NCBI RefSeq assembly: GCF_022539665.2
Contig: NC_081335.1
Span: 8,370,001-8,434,000, forward strand
Direction of reading: 5' to 3'
DNA from: Daphnia carinata
Lineage: Eukaryota > Arthropoda > Branchiopoda > Diplostraca > Daphniidae
Length of the DNA stretch: 64,000 nucleotides
Shown here: piece by piece, positions 34,950 through 47,891 of the stretch
Position numbering within the stretch: the stretch's first letter is position 1
Layout of the letters: every line of letters starts with the position of its first letter
The notes under the pieces: generated by a model
Database searches by the model: none
Told to the model about the DNA's origin: nothing
The model's input: only the letters and a program-made list of their open reading frames with translations
Translations under genes and position numbers: made by a program

Positions 34950-35312
34950 TCATGGGTGGTGGAAAGAGAGACTATTGCTGGGCGTCGTGCTGCTGCCGGC
35001 CGAGCTCTGGCTGTTGTAGCTGCGGTTATCACGTTGCTGAGTGACGGCAACGCGGCGCTGATAGTTATAGGGAATGCCCACAGATGGCAGTGAGCGTTCC
35101 AAGCTGTCAACAGGGCTGTGGTGTTGCTGCACCTGGTACATGGGACTGCCGCGATTCTTGTTGTTCGCGTTGATGCTGTCGTAATAATCTTCGACTTTGT
35201 GATGATCCGAATGTTGTTGTTGTTGCTGTTGTTGATCTTCAGACGACGACAGCGAATCCGTCAGAGCCAATCGTGTCCGCAATTTGTGGGATGATCCAAC
35301 CGGCAAACGAAC
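34950..35312 (-). CDS. Probable alternative terminal exon of the polyQ gene
   Basis: After the acceptor AACGTTCAG, the - strand is open for 120 codons (VRLPVGSSHKLRTRLALTD, a Q7 tract, DYYDSINANNKN, then a Ser/Gln-rich end) and stops at 34952-34950. Composition matches the main gene. It begins in phase 0. A phase-0 donor (AAG|GTACTA near 36055) inside exon 4 would join it cleanly. An 84-nt block at 35552-35635 could be a cassette exon. Confidence 0.5.
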   Translation of the reverse strand, partial: VRLPVGSSHKLRTRLALTDSLSSSEDQQQQQQQHSDHHKVEDYYDSINANNKNRGSPMYQVQQHHSPVDSLERSLPSVGIPYNYQRRVAVTQQRDNRSYNSQSSAGSSTTPSNSLSFHHP

Positions 35313-38300
35313 CTGAACGTTTTCAAAATTCAATTTAATTTTTTTAAAACATGTTTTTCACTGATTAAGAATTTCGAGTTCTAACTTTAATGGCAAGTGC
35401 AAGTGCGACCTATAGTACCCCGGGGGTTATTTTTTAAAATGCTTTCGTGCGTGGGATGTTTTTTTTTTTTTGGTTATTGAAACAAAAATGCAATTCAACT
35501 GAAAAAAAAAAAAGAATAAATAATCTGGAATTGTGGTATAGAAAAACTTACATGGCCCGGGACTGGGAGTAGGAGGAGTAGGAAGAGTAGGAGAAGAGGC
35601 GGAAGCGACCATCGAGTCGTCACAATCCAATTGGCCTTAAAATTTTTTGTTTTGATTTGACTTTTTTTTTTCTTTTTTTTTTTTTTTTTTTTTTGGTAAA
35701 ATTTAGTAAAAGAATTTGGAGGGTTTCAATTAATTAAAAAAAAACTAAATAAAAAAAAATAATAATCAAAAGCCATCCCCCGCATACGAGCGCATTTTAA
35801 CAAATAAAGGAATAGGACCAAAACTTAAAAGAAAAAAAAATAAAAATAAAAAGGAAAGGCGGTTTTGTGGGGGTAGGTGGAGGTATAAAAAAATGTCAAA
35901 GGCGCCACCAGGCACCCCAGAATGACGTTTTGACAGGTCTGGGATGATTGGTATTTTGGTGGGGATGGTGTAGGAGTAGATTCGGTTGTTGATGTTGCTG
36001 TTGTTGCATCTCTGGTGTAGTAGTAGTACTAGTAGTAGAGGAAGTGGATGATGCTAGTACCTTCGTTGTGACTACTGCATTGGCCGGATCGGATTTGGTG
36101 CCTCGTTGTTGGTAGATTTTCGTGCTGACCGGAGTCACTACACCGAGGGGAGACTTGGTCATCATCATCTTGTTGGTGGCGGGTATATCGGGCAGCTCTC
36201 TTTTGGACGGAGTAGTTGATGCCGCGAGGGCAGACACCATTTTGCTGCTGCTGTTGTTGTTGTTGTAATTGTTGACGCTGACGACGGCCGGCGTCGAGGC
36301 CGCGTTCGTCGGGATGACTGTGGGCTTGATGGGCGTCGGAATGCGGCTGGAATAACTTCGCCTGCCACCCTCGACACTCGGCCGCTCTTCGTCCGGATCG
36401 CCCCACGAACTTCCCGAGCCGTTCACTTTCCCGCCATTGCCGTGAGCCAAGTCCACCAATTTAGACACCAATTTCTGAGGTTTTGGCGAAGCGTCAACCA
36501 CTCGAGGCAACGCCCGGCCACCACCACCACCACCACCACTAGCGACAACAACAACTTTATTGTTGTTGTCTTCCGCCAATAATTCCGCCACGGTCGTCTG
36601 GGTGCCTTGGCTGCAACACTGGTGCACGCTTTTGGCCGGTAATGGGGCGGGCGAATGATGAAGGAGAAGGGTCGTTGGTCGGTCCGTTTGCGTCGATGTG
36701 GCGCGGACGCGAACACTCGTCACGGCCGGTGCTCCGTGATGATGATGATGCGGAGACGGCGATGGAACGCGATTGAGCATTCGCAATCGCGCTTTCGTAC
36801 CTTCCAGCTCGATCTTCTGTTCTTCCAACTGGCAGTAGGGAGAAACAGAAAAACTTGTTATTATTACCGTTATATGTCACTAATAGTTAGACAAACGAAA
36901 GAGCTTATTATCATTACCGCTAGATGTCACTAATGATTTGGAAAACAAAACTGACCTGGAACCGCAGATCTTCGTTTTCATCACGTAGCGCCGTCATCTG
37001 TTCGACGGCCAATTGGTTTTTCGTGCGCCATTGGACGTCACGTGACTCGACGTCGCATCTTCCGCTTTCCACTTGCTCCCTCAACGTCTACATAATAATA
37101 AACAGATACGAATCACACGAGATAATCAAAGACAAAAAAAAAAAAAAAAAAAAAAAGACAAGGAGGACGTGGCCCGTATCGAAGGTTCCATTTTTTTTTC
37201 TTCTTACCTGATTGTCCAGCAGAGCGCGGAGCAGATGGCGCTGCAGCTCCACCGGATTGGTGAGCCTGAGGATGGCGGCTACCTGGTCTCGGGTGGGCGG
37301 CTGGTAGCGGGACGGTGAACTGCTCGATAAAGTGCTGCACGACAATTTGCCCGCAGGCGACGGAAGAACATCAACCGAGTCAGCGACAACAACGCGATGA
37401 CTGCCTTCTGTTTCTAGTAACTGTTGTTGCTGTTGAAAACTGACTCGCTTTTTATGACTCAAAGATTGCTGTTGATGGCTGTGGACGGCCTCTTCCGGTT
37501 TGTTCACCGCGTCCTTGGCGTCGGCCGAATTGCGCATCGCTTGACTCCGCAATTGAATCTCCTCCAATAGGATCCACAACTCGTCGCCGTCTTCATTGAC
37601 CGCGGCCGTCCCTCCGCTCTGCGTCGCATTGACCACGCGTTTCAAATTCAACAGAGTCAGCAGTCGATCCTCGTCTTTCTTGAGCCGGGCCAATCGTTGC
37701 TGGACGCGCTCTAAATGTTGCAACAGTTCCTTCTCCATTGGCTGTTGTTGTTGTTGCTGCTGATGCGGCATCGTCATCTCCGACGACGAGGCCGTGTCGA
37801 ATCGGCTGCTGCGCGGACTCGTGTTGCTGTTGCTGGCCTCTGTACTAAAACCCGAATCCACCACGGGATTGTTGCTGCTGCTGGACGTGATGGCAGCCGT
37901 CGGCTGATCCGATGACCCATCCTGCAGGCTACGATAGCCACCCCCGCCAGTTAATTGTTGTTGTTGCTGCTGTTGCAAGTGTTGTTGCTTCCGGCGAGTC
38001 CAGCTCTGTCCTCCAATATTGGCGGTTGGAGCGGCAGCAGCAGCACTTGTATTGGCCGCAGCAATGATTTTGGTGGCGTTGCCTTGGGCTGCAAGTAGAG
38101 CGTTGGATGGCTGCTGTTGTTGCGGCTGATGGAGATGCGGAAGTGCGGCTAAAACGGCCTGCCGGAACAAGAGTAGACTGCCGACTTCCTGTTGCAATTC
38201 CTATAGGTCGGATGCCCAAACAAATGAATGACCAAAATAAAAATTTAAAATCAGAAAAATGCTGCGAAATATCCACACATTTCATCATCATCGACTTTGT

Positions 38301-38708
38301 TTTCTCTTCTTTATTTTCTAGTCTCGTTGTCTACGGGCGCGTGACGATGCCTCAATTTCTCTACATCGTCACCAGAGCGCATCCGGAAGCAAAACAAGCC
38401 GCCATACTTTTCTCTCTTTTTCCTAATCATTTTCTATTTTTTGTTTTTCCTTTGGCCAAAGAAAGAAACTGTTAAAGTTGTCGTACCTGGATGGCCACCA
38501 TCGACTTGGCTTGCTCCTGGACAATGAACTGGAACGATCCTCCAAACAGGTGGGCTGTGCCAGTAGAAGACGATGCGGCCGAGGCAGCAACAACAGGTGG
38601 TTCGTCCTCATCATCATCTGGCCGATGAGGTGGGGCCGGCCGATAGGCCAAACGCCGATGCACGAGACGGTACCGATCTTCTTGCTCTTGGTCGTAGCAT
38701 TCGGCCAT
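34950..38708 (-). CDS. Low-complexity polyQ coiled-coil protein, function unknown
   Basis: Coding exons on the - strand are 38487-38708, 37208-38200, 36956-37087 and 35896-36828, in phase, giving 759 aa ending SFWGAWWRL. The start MAECYDQEQEDRYRL follows a splice acceptor at 38732, so a 5' UTR exon lies upstream. Features: acidic/proline N-terminus; conserved-looking segments FQFIVQEQAKSMVAIQ-ELQQEVGSLLLFRQ and DSGFSTE; glutamine tracts; coiled coil ELLQHLERVQQRLARLKKDE and another across exon 3 into exon 4 (ENEDLRFQLEEQKIELEG). Two further exon-like blocks downstream (35552-35635 and 34950-35312, the latter 121 codons to a stop and glutamine-rich) suggest an alternative longer C-terminus. 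How they join is unresolved. Likely a cytoskeletal or signalling scaffold; the family is not recognised. Confidence 0.65.
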
Positions 38709-38731
38709 CCTACGACTCAAACACCATAATC

Positions 38732-41700
38732 CTAAGTAAGATGAGAAAAATAAATTTAATTTTAAAAAGACAAGGACGATTTCAAACTTCCGTTTCAACG
38801 GAAGGTGAACTTGCGGGACTCTCGCCTTCTTCTCTTAACCGAATAGCTGCAGGCATGCGGTTTTCGTTCAAGTTCATCCGGCCATCTAATTAAACTAATC
38901 CATTTCACATTTTTTCAAGATTTATTTTTCTTTTACTCTCTCTCTTGTTTTCCCCTTTCATGGACAGAATAAAAAAGAGAGAACTGATGGCTATTTGTGA
39001 ATGAATGCCTCCATGACGATCATCCAAAACACAAACTTTCGTCGGATACGTTGTCCTCCTTTTTCCCCCTCCTGTTCTCTACGTTGTTGTTATTGTGTGA
39101 ATGTGAACTTGACGGGAAAGTTTTTCAATGTATTTTTGAAGAGCAGCCGGACGGAACCAACAACCCTCTCGACTCATCCTCACTCCCCCCCCCCCCACAC
39201 ACACAGGTAAAAAAAAAAAAGAAAACCAATTACATCCATTTCACATGGGCCCGGAAATGCTTGAGGGCATAGAACGGGCGCAAACACATGGGAACAAAAA
39301 ATTGCCCAGGTTGACCGAACCTATGAAATTTAATTTTTCTTTTAAAATATCAGAACGTCACATACCACACACACAAAAAATGTGAACAGCATACGCCCAA
39401 TTTTCATTTGACCGTGAGTTTGTTCAACTTTTATTTCCTCCTCCCCCCCAGAAAAATATAAAAACTAAACGTTCCGGTGTGTGCGGTATGGCGGAGGAAA
39501 TGGAAGAATCTTTTTTTTTTTTTTTAGTGGACCATCTGCTCACATCACACCTGGTTCATTAAACATTGTGCGACCTGAACAACATCTGCAGACGACCATG
39601 TTTAGAAAACGAAGATTTGAATATTTTCTCACGGCGGAACGACGCATCTCCATGTCGTCAAAAAAAAAAAAATGAAATTTCTCTTCATCCCAAAGTGAGA
39701 ACCGCAAGAATCGAAAATTAATTCCTCCTTTTGTTTGCGGCTGCGCGTTATTGTCGCAGCTGCAGCAATCAGAAACGGCTCAAGGACCGTTTCAATGGCG
39801 ATTTAATTCCCTTCCATTTTTTTTTTTCAAGACAAACATTTTCATCAAATGACAAAAAATAACCTAACCTTCATATTTTCGCTTGAAAATTAATTCAAAA
39901 GGGAGTTCCTTGGGATTTCACTTTAGAGGGGGGACCCCAATCGCCGAGGACACGAAAGAATCGACTTAAAAATGAAGTTCCTTTTTCTTTTGACACGCGG
40001 GCTTCCCACCCCCATCACTTTCTCTTGCGTAGACAATGTGTCACACACGCCAAGAAGCGAAAATAACAAAGAATGATCAGACCCTCACCAAGAAATAATT
40101 AACGGGTTCTTCTTCTTTTTAACCCGCATTTCTTTTTGGCTGCGAATGAAACAATTGAACGAAAAATGTTTTTTTTTTTCCTCAATCCCATCGTTAAAAT
40201 AGAGAAAAAAAATTTCTTCATACGAAACACGTTGAAACTATAAAGAAGAAGCGCATTTGCCAAGGCTCGTTGCCTCTTTCTTTACTTTAGTTTTAATTCA
40301 ATGCCTCGGTTGCGATGGTATTTGCGGTCAGCTGTTTGTCTGCAACAGTCCGACGGTTCACATGTTCACTCAATTGTGAACTTTTTTCTCTTCGTTCTCT
40401 CTCTCTCTCCTTCTGTCATTTTATTTTACCTCATTGCGTGGAATTCTTTTTTTTTTTTTTGGTTGTCGGCGGTTTTGAGTAGAAATCAACCAACCGGTGC
40501 AATACTCCCTCGATCTCCAACACACACACGCAGATAAAGAACAATTCACGATAAGAAAGAAAGGGGGAAAAAGAGATTGAACGAATTGAAAAACGCTCAC
40601 CTCAAAACGTTTGATTCAACTGATTTGTTTTTCATTAATTTCGTAATCCATCCACTAGTTTTGCTAACGACATTTTCTCTTCGTCACTTACGTTACACTC
40701 AACTGAGAAAACAAAAGCACGTCGTTGACGTAATTAAGGAACAAACAAAAAACTGTCTCGAGTTTTCTCTCTACTAGTCCAAACAGTCTCCCCGTTTTCA
40801 CTTGTTTTCACTCGACTAGTCCAAGAGCAACTGCCACATCGAGGCGAGCAGAATGAGCTAGCGCAAGGGAGATGGGTGGGGGGGAAAGAAAAACAGCTGT
40901 TGAAATTTGCCCAAGGCAACGCGTACGACCATCTAGCGGCCAAATTTGCAACTTGGTTTCGAGGCCAACTTGATGAAAAAATCGATCACGCAAAATATTG
41001 ATCAAGCACACACATAACAAGAACCCCCCTGCTTAGACACGCAAATGCTTTAAAAGGCAACAAAACAAAAGAAAAAACTGGTTGACACGATGAGATAGAA
41101 TTTCAAGAATGATGTGATGACGACAACTCTAAGCTGTACACGTTTCTCGTAATTCCGTTACGTCTTCGCCCCCAAAAATTGGATTTATAGGAAACGGTTT
41201 GGGTATGAACAGATGAACTGGGTCAAACCCCACAAAAATCTTACAACATCGATTACGCCGACCTTTCGAACCGCGTGAAAAAAGGGCCTCGGCAGAACAA
41301 CACTCAAGGCCCACGCACATCCAATCGACGAAAAAAAATAAAACATAAACACAATAATAAAATAAATTCGTGTGGCTCACTGTTGTAGATCAAGGATAGA
41401 CGAAGCCGTTGGCCAGTCACGCTTCCCTTCGTGAAGTTGAAAGAAAAAACTCTTTGCCAACGACCACCACTTTGCCATCATCATCATCATCATCATGCTG
41501 AAATCCAAAAGATATGTACAGTTAAGGCCACGCCACGCCAAAAAAAAAACGAGAAAACGTTTTTTTTTGTTTAAGATTTCGTCATTTCGTGATTAAGAAA
41601 AAAAAACGAGTCAACTTTCGATTAATTGTAACTTGACTAACGAGCAAAACAAAATCGGCCAGTAATTTTATCAATAGAAATGGCTTTTTTTTCGACAAGA

Positions 41701-42302
41701 AAGCCGATAGACTTTCATCAGTAGGACAAATTTTTTTAATGAGAAACGAAAAAAAAAAACCGTTAGACGTCCTGTACAGACATGGACCGTGCATTCTTAT
41801 TTCATTTCTTTTTCCTGTTTTTTTCCTCCTTATTATCCCACAACAACGAAAACCCAGTGAAGCTTACCAACTAGTCACGAACTCACGCTCTGTTGTAGTT
41901 AAACTACTACTTCATCTTCTCTCTTTCTCGGCTTGATGGCCATCAACCCACTATCCCTTTTGAGTTTGGACGTTCCATAAGTAGGCAAGAAAATGCATAT
42001 TTATCAGAAACATACCTTTAATTCACCATGATGGTTGATGTAAAAGCACGTTAAGGAATTATCCCGAGGCGAGAAACACGTAGGCAAACGTATTCTTAAT
42101 GAGAACGTAATAAATAGCGGCCTGTTTCCTTACACACGAACTGTGAATGCGTCTCGAACAGAAATGATCTTCACTCGACGGCCATTGCCACACGACTGTC
42201 GTCTGCTCCCGATTTCCTCAGTCTTTCGTGTTTTGTAATTCGGGTTCGGCAACCCTCCCGTTTTGAAAATCGAATCTGCTCTACTAAAAAGTCAAAACAA
42301 CA
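38732..42302. other. 5' UTR/intron region of the polyQ gene and promoter of COX18
   Basis: About 3.6 kb, rich in T and A runs and pyrimidine tracts, with no convincing coding exon. It probably contains 5' non-coding exons and the first intron of the leftward gene. A CTCF-like site lies at 40927-40941. Open frames on both strands (38573-41936) are simple-sequence translations. Confidence 0.45.
40927..40941 (-). promoter_or_regulatory. CTCF-like motif
   Basis: The - strand reads GGCCGCTAGATGGTC, close to the CTCF core. It sits between the leftward polyQ gene and rightward COX18. Motif only. Confidence 0.35.
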
Positions 42303-43580
42303 ATGTTTCGAATTAAACCGGTCCTTCTTCGGCCGGTAGTCAACAACTTTGTAACTCGCAATTCTTTACAAAGGTCCTCATTTGTTGTACAAACATGTCG
42401 TGCAGCCAGTACTAGCTCTCTTGGAGATAATTTCACCTTTTTGAACCAAATGTATTCAGATCTTTCTCAGTCAAGCTGGGTCATGAATACCCAGCATCTA
42501 CTCGAAACTGTTCATGATTACACTCATCTGCCATGGTGGGCAACCATTGTTGTTACCACAGTTTCTCTTAGGCTAGCCATCACCTTGCCTTTAGCTGCCT
42601 ATCAAGTATTCATTGCTTTGACTTCCAATTCCAATTTCGTCTTAACAATCGGTGTTTTTTTTCAGCACAGCATCTATGCCAGGCTGGAAAATCTCAAACC
42701 CGAAATGGAGGGCATTCTAAAGGAATTAAAAAAAGAAACAGACCGAGCAGTAGTCATGTACAAGTGGGATGCCAAAACTGCAAAGCTAGCTTTCCATAAA
42801 TCTGTATATTGTAATCTTAAATGTTAAACCACACTCACCTAAATATTATAATATCTACATTTTTTGTCATAGGCCCAAAAACAGTGGAATTTGCTGGTAC
42901 AGAGAGACAACTGTCATGCCTTTAAAGCTACAGTCCTTCTTTGGGGTCAAATTCCTCTCTGGGTCTGTATGTCAGTAGCGCTGAGAAATATGGCCATGAT
43001 GCTTCCCGTGCAAACAGTTGGTATTATTTTTAAATCACATCTCTTAACGAAATCTACATCTTTTCCCTGTCCACTGTTTGATAGAGGCCCAGTTAATATA
43101 CTTGTCTCTGAGTTCGGGTGGATTTGGTTGGATACCCAATCTGACTGACGTGGACCATTCACTCATCTTGCCAGTCTCCATGGCACTAGCCAATTTAGCC
43201 ATTATCCAGCTACAAGTTATGAACAAAGTGGGAACTACGTCTCGTCTGGCAAATGCCATCATGAATGTGTTGAGGGTCCTCTGCGTAGTCATGATTCCCA
43301 TTGCTGCCTATGCACCTGCCGTACGTTTGAGATTGTAGACATTTTACCTTATCAACTTGCGTGAAACATATGGTTACTCATGCCTTATTTTTATTGTGTT
43401 TACCAACAGGATGTCGCGCTCTACTGGACAGTTTCATCGTTTTACGGCTTGACCCAAAATTTAGTCCTACTCTCGCCGAAGTTCCGGAGATTGTTCCGGA
43501 TACCTGTGACACCACTTGAAAGACCTCATCCTTACCAGCATATATTAAACCAAATAAAAGCTTATCGAATATTTAAGTGA
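42303..43580 (+). CDS. COX18: Mitochondrial inner membrane insertase COX18
   Basis: YidC/Oxa1-family insertase that translocates the C-terminal domain of COX2 across the inner mitochondrial membrane for cytochrome c oxidase assembly. Exons are 42303-42605, 42666-42803, 42873-43020, 43085-43320 and 43410-43580, in phase, 331 aa (human 333). Residues 1-40 are a basic presequence. Landmarks: the first membrane segment LPWWATIVVTTVSLRLAITLP, the matrix helix YARLENLKPEMEGILKELKK, then FGWIPNLTDVDHSLILPVS and the C-terminal VALYWTVSSFYGLTQNLVL. Intron 1 (60 nt) is a multiple of three and stop-free. Family length and order are complete. Confidence 0.92.
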
Positions 43581-44342
43581 GATGAAAATATAATTATCAC
43601 CTGTGTGTGTTCTCTCTTTTTGATAATTAGTTTATGTTGACAGTAAGATACAATTTAAGAAATTCACACCTGTATTTTCATTTTTCTCAGTGAAACTGTA
43701 CAGCAAAAAATTGCAAAATGTTAAGTGTATTAATAACTAATCTACTGAGTAATGTACTAGCACAACACACTATGTCAGCAATAACCAAAATGATGTGCTT
43801 TTTCCCGGCTACTGAGAATCTGTGTATTTATTAGAGTATAAATTGGTATAATGGAATGAAACACCCATCAACTGCTATCTAAAAAAGAATTAGAGTAAGA
43901 CTGATAGGTGTGACATGGGCTAATGCAGTCTCCGTTACAGTTGAGGGAAGATGTGGAGCCATTTATTCACACAGTCATTGATTTATGGTAGTATTATGTA
44001 TGGCGAAACTTTACCTTCCAAAATGGTTATTTTCACATGCAATAAAGAACTAAACGGAGCGCAGTGTAGTACACAATGACGCGCTCACGTCATGGGCTCT
44101 AGTATAGATCGCTTTACTGCAGGGAAAGGCAAAGGATACGCTGTTGTAAAATACATCACTAGATGTCTCTCATCCGCGTCCCAAAAAAACATTCGTTATC
44201 CAGCACGTTCGTCAAATAATAAATAATGCACGTCTGCTGCCAACGTCTTTAGAAAAAATGGGACTGTGAAAAGAAAACAACATAAAATATTAAGTTATTG
44301 TGACATTTAAACTGCATGTAACTATTAGTGTAAAACGACAGA
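43581..44342. other. Intergenic between COX18 and the BTB gene
   Basis: No coding signal. A CRE/E-box-like TCACGTCA lies near 44087-44094, which may belong to the promoter of the BTB gene. Confidence 0.4.
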
Positions 44343-46184
44343 ATGGCAAACCGGCGTGCGATAGCGAGTAACGTCGATTGGCAGGTTGACAAGAAAAGCA
44401 ATTCCGAGAGAGCAAAATACTTGTTCGAAACAAGCCTATACTGTGACTGTGAATTCTTGGTTGGAAATGAAGAAGAGAAGGAGGTGAGTAGGCTTTAGAA
44501 AACTTTCTAAATATGTCATACTTGAGCTTTTTTTTGTAATAGTTGGTGAAAGCGCACAAAATTTTCCTGGCCATGGGGAGCCCAGTCTTTGAAACCATGT
44601 TCTACGGTGGAATGGCGCAAGCTAATGCCGGACGATCAGTAAGCACAGGATCACATGCAATAGAAGTACAAGACATTCAACCTTTTGCCTTCAAAGACTT
44701 ACTTGAGTAATGCAATTTTTTTAATAGTTATCCTCAAATAGTGTTTGTAATTGCTCCATTTTCATAGGTACATTTACACGGAGCATGTAGATCTCAAATC
44801 CTTTGATCAAGCTTGCGAGCTATCCTACGCAGCCAAAAAGTACATGGTGTCCAACCTGGTGGAGAGGTGCTCGCAGTTCATGTGGAAGGACCTCATCCCT
44901 GAAAACGTGTGCAGGGCACTGGAGTTTGCCAACCTCTATGAAGATACATTACTTAAGGTAACACATTTCCCATAAAAGTTATTTAGGAAGGATTCTATAC
45001 ATGTTCGATCCACAGGAGAGAAGTCTTAATGTGATACGATGCCGCACCAAAGATTCTCTCTCGCACCCGCCATTTGAGGATATAACGGAGTCTACATTGT
45101 TAATATTAGTAAAAGAAGACGATCTCGCCATCAGTGAAACTGATCTTTTCGAAGCCGTGAAACGATGGGGCACCAAAGAATGTGCACGAAGAGAAATAGA
45201 TGTCAATGGCTCTAATTTGCGATTGGTAATGGGAGTAACTTTACCTGGTACAAGCAGAACGTTAATATTTATACATTTCTAGGTATTGGCAAATATCATA
45301 GGGCATATTCGATTCTTGACAATGACCAACGAAGAATTCGCCAGTTCCCCAGCCATGTCGGGTATCCTGACGCAAGAAGAAAGTTTCGCTATTCTGATGA
45401 ACATTAGCTGCCGTGACAAGTGGCAAATGCCGTCTCAATTGTCTTCATCCAGGCAATCACGCTACACAGCTCCCTACAGTCTGAGCTTTGGTGAAAATTC
45501 GCCTGGCAATCGCAGTCCTTCTAGTTCGTGTGGTAGAAGGTGGAGCCCATTTTCATTCATCTGCTTAATTCTATCAATGTATTTAAAGTACCACATTTCA
45601 TTGCAGTGTTGAAACAGCCCCCGTCTTATCTTCTCCCGGCCGAATTTACTGCTACAGACGAGTGGAAGGCGAAACATTAGTACACAATACTGGCATATTG
45701 GACTGTGCAGTGGCTTTGACTGTCGACCGCAATATTTGTATACAAGGAATAGTCATATCGTCGCAATCAAAGTAACTTAATTATTCAATGAAAACCTCAT
45801 TGTTCAAATAAAACATTAGAATCTATTTACAGCCACACAGATTCAACAAACTGCGACCCTAGTGGAGGCTACACTGAACTATTGTACTGCCATTTGCTGG
45901 ATCGTGATGGGACGCGGCTCACGTATTCCCATTTTAGTGGCCGTTCGCCTAGGCGATCTTCAATTGATGTCTTCTTTAATCGGCCGGTTTACGTCCAACG
46001 CAACAGAGAGTACCGCATCTGCGTCGTCCTCAATCGCTGCGGATATTATCCACTCGGAACCGGGTCCTCTTGGGTCATGGCACAAGGCGTCCATTTCCGA
46101 TTCGGCTCTTCCTCCACCGAGCCGTTCCAGCTCAACGAAGGCATCCGAGACGGTTTCATCCGTGGAGTCATTTTTTCTTTTTAA
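44343..46184 (+). CDS. BTB-BACK-PHR domain protein (BTBD1/2/3/6 family)
   Basis: Family members are substrate adaptors for Cullin-3 ubiquitin ligases. Exons are 44343-44483, 44543-44706, 44768-44957, 45016-45225, 45283-45539, 45607-45771 and 45833-46184, in phase, 492 aa. BTB domain: residues ~20-130 (LYCDCEFLVG, VKAHKIFLAMGSPVFETMFYGG, YIYTEHVDL). BACK region: ~130-265 (CRALEFANLYED; FEAVKRWGTKEC; IRFLTMTNEEFA). The PHR domain begins near residue 340 and runs to the end (GILDCAVALTVDRNICIQGI; GGYTELLYCHL; FNRPVYVQRNREYRI; GVHFRF; IRGVIFSF). Which vertebrate BTBD it matches is not decidable by eye, and the sequence looks rather diverged in BACK. Confidence 0.9.
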
Positions 46185-47890
46185 ACAAAACACTCAAATC
46201 AAAGCATTTTTATCGATCCATTATTTTCCCTTTTGTTTTCTGTCACCCTTCCCTCCAAGAAAAAACGAAATCTTTGTTCATATATTGTTGAGTATGTTGA
46301 AATACATTGTAAACTAGGACGTGACAGCTCTTGAAACATTTGAAATTCATGTTTATTCATGTGTGTTTTTTTTGCATTGCTTGTACCGTTATATGTAAAT
46401 CATAACGTTTGCATTTTGCATAATTTAAATTATTATTATTTTTAAACAGGTTCTAATTTGCGCGTGATTCATGTCAGGAGCCTCACGTTTAGTAATCAGC
46501 ACAAATTTTAATAAATCTTGATCGAATGCTTTGCATATGGTGCAAATATCTGGGATGGGCAGCACTTTTAATGATGGCAACTGTGGAATGGCCAGCTTTT
46601 ATTTAATTGGCATTATTATTAGAAAAAGATGTAGTCTAGGTGGGAAACAATTAAGCCAAAACATACAAATATGGCAATCGGCATAAATCATTGTTATATA
46701 AAGCAACAAATAGTTTTTGAAAGGTAGACTTGCCATTCACCTGGCTTCAATCTAAAAATGCAATGTGTCCAATTCACCATTCGTTCCAGACTGTAACTTT
46801 GCACGTTGAAAGTATGACATTCATCAAATTGTTAAATATTCAAAATTTTGCAGCAAGAAAGATCTATGTGTTAATTTCATCTCTTGGCAAGGTCAGCTAC
46901 ACTTTATAAGGGTCTAACAAAAAAACTGAGGTTGAAAATACTTAAAATGGACTGTGGAAGATAGAATCGTGGCTCAAGACAACGTTTCGCAACCGGTTCA
47001 AATACCCAAACAATTCCATGTACAAGCTTCACTCGTTATGAACTTGCGGGGATTCCCTTTGACGAGTCAACCTGTCAAGTGTGTAACATTCCCGACGAAA
47101 CTTCTGCCCAACTTCTAGTTTCATCAAAATTTGTGCATAGGTATTCGACCAATCATAAACTGATAAGAAAAAACGAAAGATGGGAAGAATCCAAACTTGA
47201 TTGAAATAAAACGAATAACCAAACCGAATAATGTATGCCTTATCTATTCGTTTTCTACAAGGACATTTATGCACTGTTTTCCTATTTCAAAGTATTCACT
47301 TTCCGAAACCAGTTTTTTCTTTTTAAGGTACATTTTAGCGTTGGGGGGGGGGGATTGTGTCAACGGGGAAACAAAATGAATTGTCCAAGATAGAAATCCA
47401 CTTGTTGCCATGTCGTTGTAAGGCCAGGAACGTCCTAATTCAAGTACGGCTTGCAGATTACATTCAATGTTGAATTGAAAGTGAAGAGGTTTGGAACACG
47501 GATTCTTGACAAGGATGGCCACCGGTGATTGAACTTTGTCTAAAGGATTTTTTTGAAGGGCAAACAATGCCGCGAAAGCTGTGCCGTCCAGTCATGCCGG
47601 CGTGGCATTAAACCCTTATTTGGACTGTCTACGCCAAATACACATCTGACTTGATTTCGGATGCGATGATGGAGGTCACCAAAATGTGGACAACAATTTG
47701 GATATCATTTGGACGAAGACGTCGGGAAATTAAAAATGGTCGTTAGCGAAACAAGTTTGTCTTCTTCAACAACTTTTTGGCTTGATGGGTAGTACATGTG
47801 GTCGGGCAACAAAAGAAAATCATTTTAAAAAAGGAAGAAGAAAAAAGACGTTCGTATGCAATGGGTGGGGTCACAAACGTCCGTAGCAGC
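46185..47890. other. Intergenic; first copy of the protease upstream block
   Basis: AATAAA at 46510-46515 may end the BTB transcript. From ~46680 (ATTGTTATATAAAGCAAC) onward the sequence matches 50172-52360 piecewise, so this is one copy of the duplicated DNA preceding each protease gene. A minus-strand open frame at 47029-47274 is not conserved as protein in the other copies. Confidence 0.5.
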
Positions 47891-47891
47891 G

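Noticed and set aside
34722-35093. Open frame opposite the polyQ gene's terminal exon
   Set aside because: Antisense shadow of CAG/low-complexity coding sequence.
36029-36406. Alternative frames over polyQ exon 4
   Set aside because: Shadow frames; the 35896-36828 frame alone fits splice phases.
38573-41936. Several 60-120 codon frames on both strands
   Set aside because: T/A/C-run translations without splice partners or homology.
47029-47274. Minus-strand frame upstream of protease 1, with counterparts at 51105 and 58205
   Set aside because: The three lie in duplicated DNA but do not keep the same reading frame or protein, so they are not a conserved gene.
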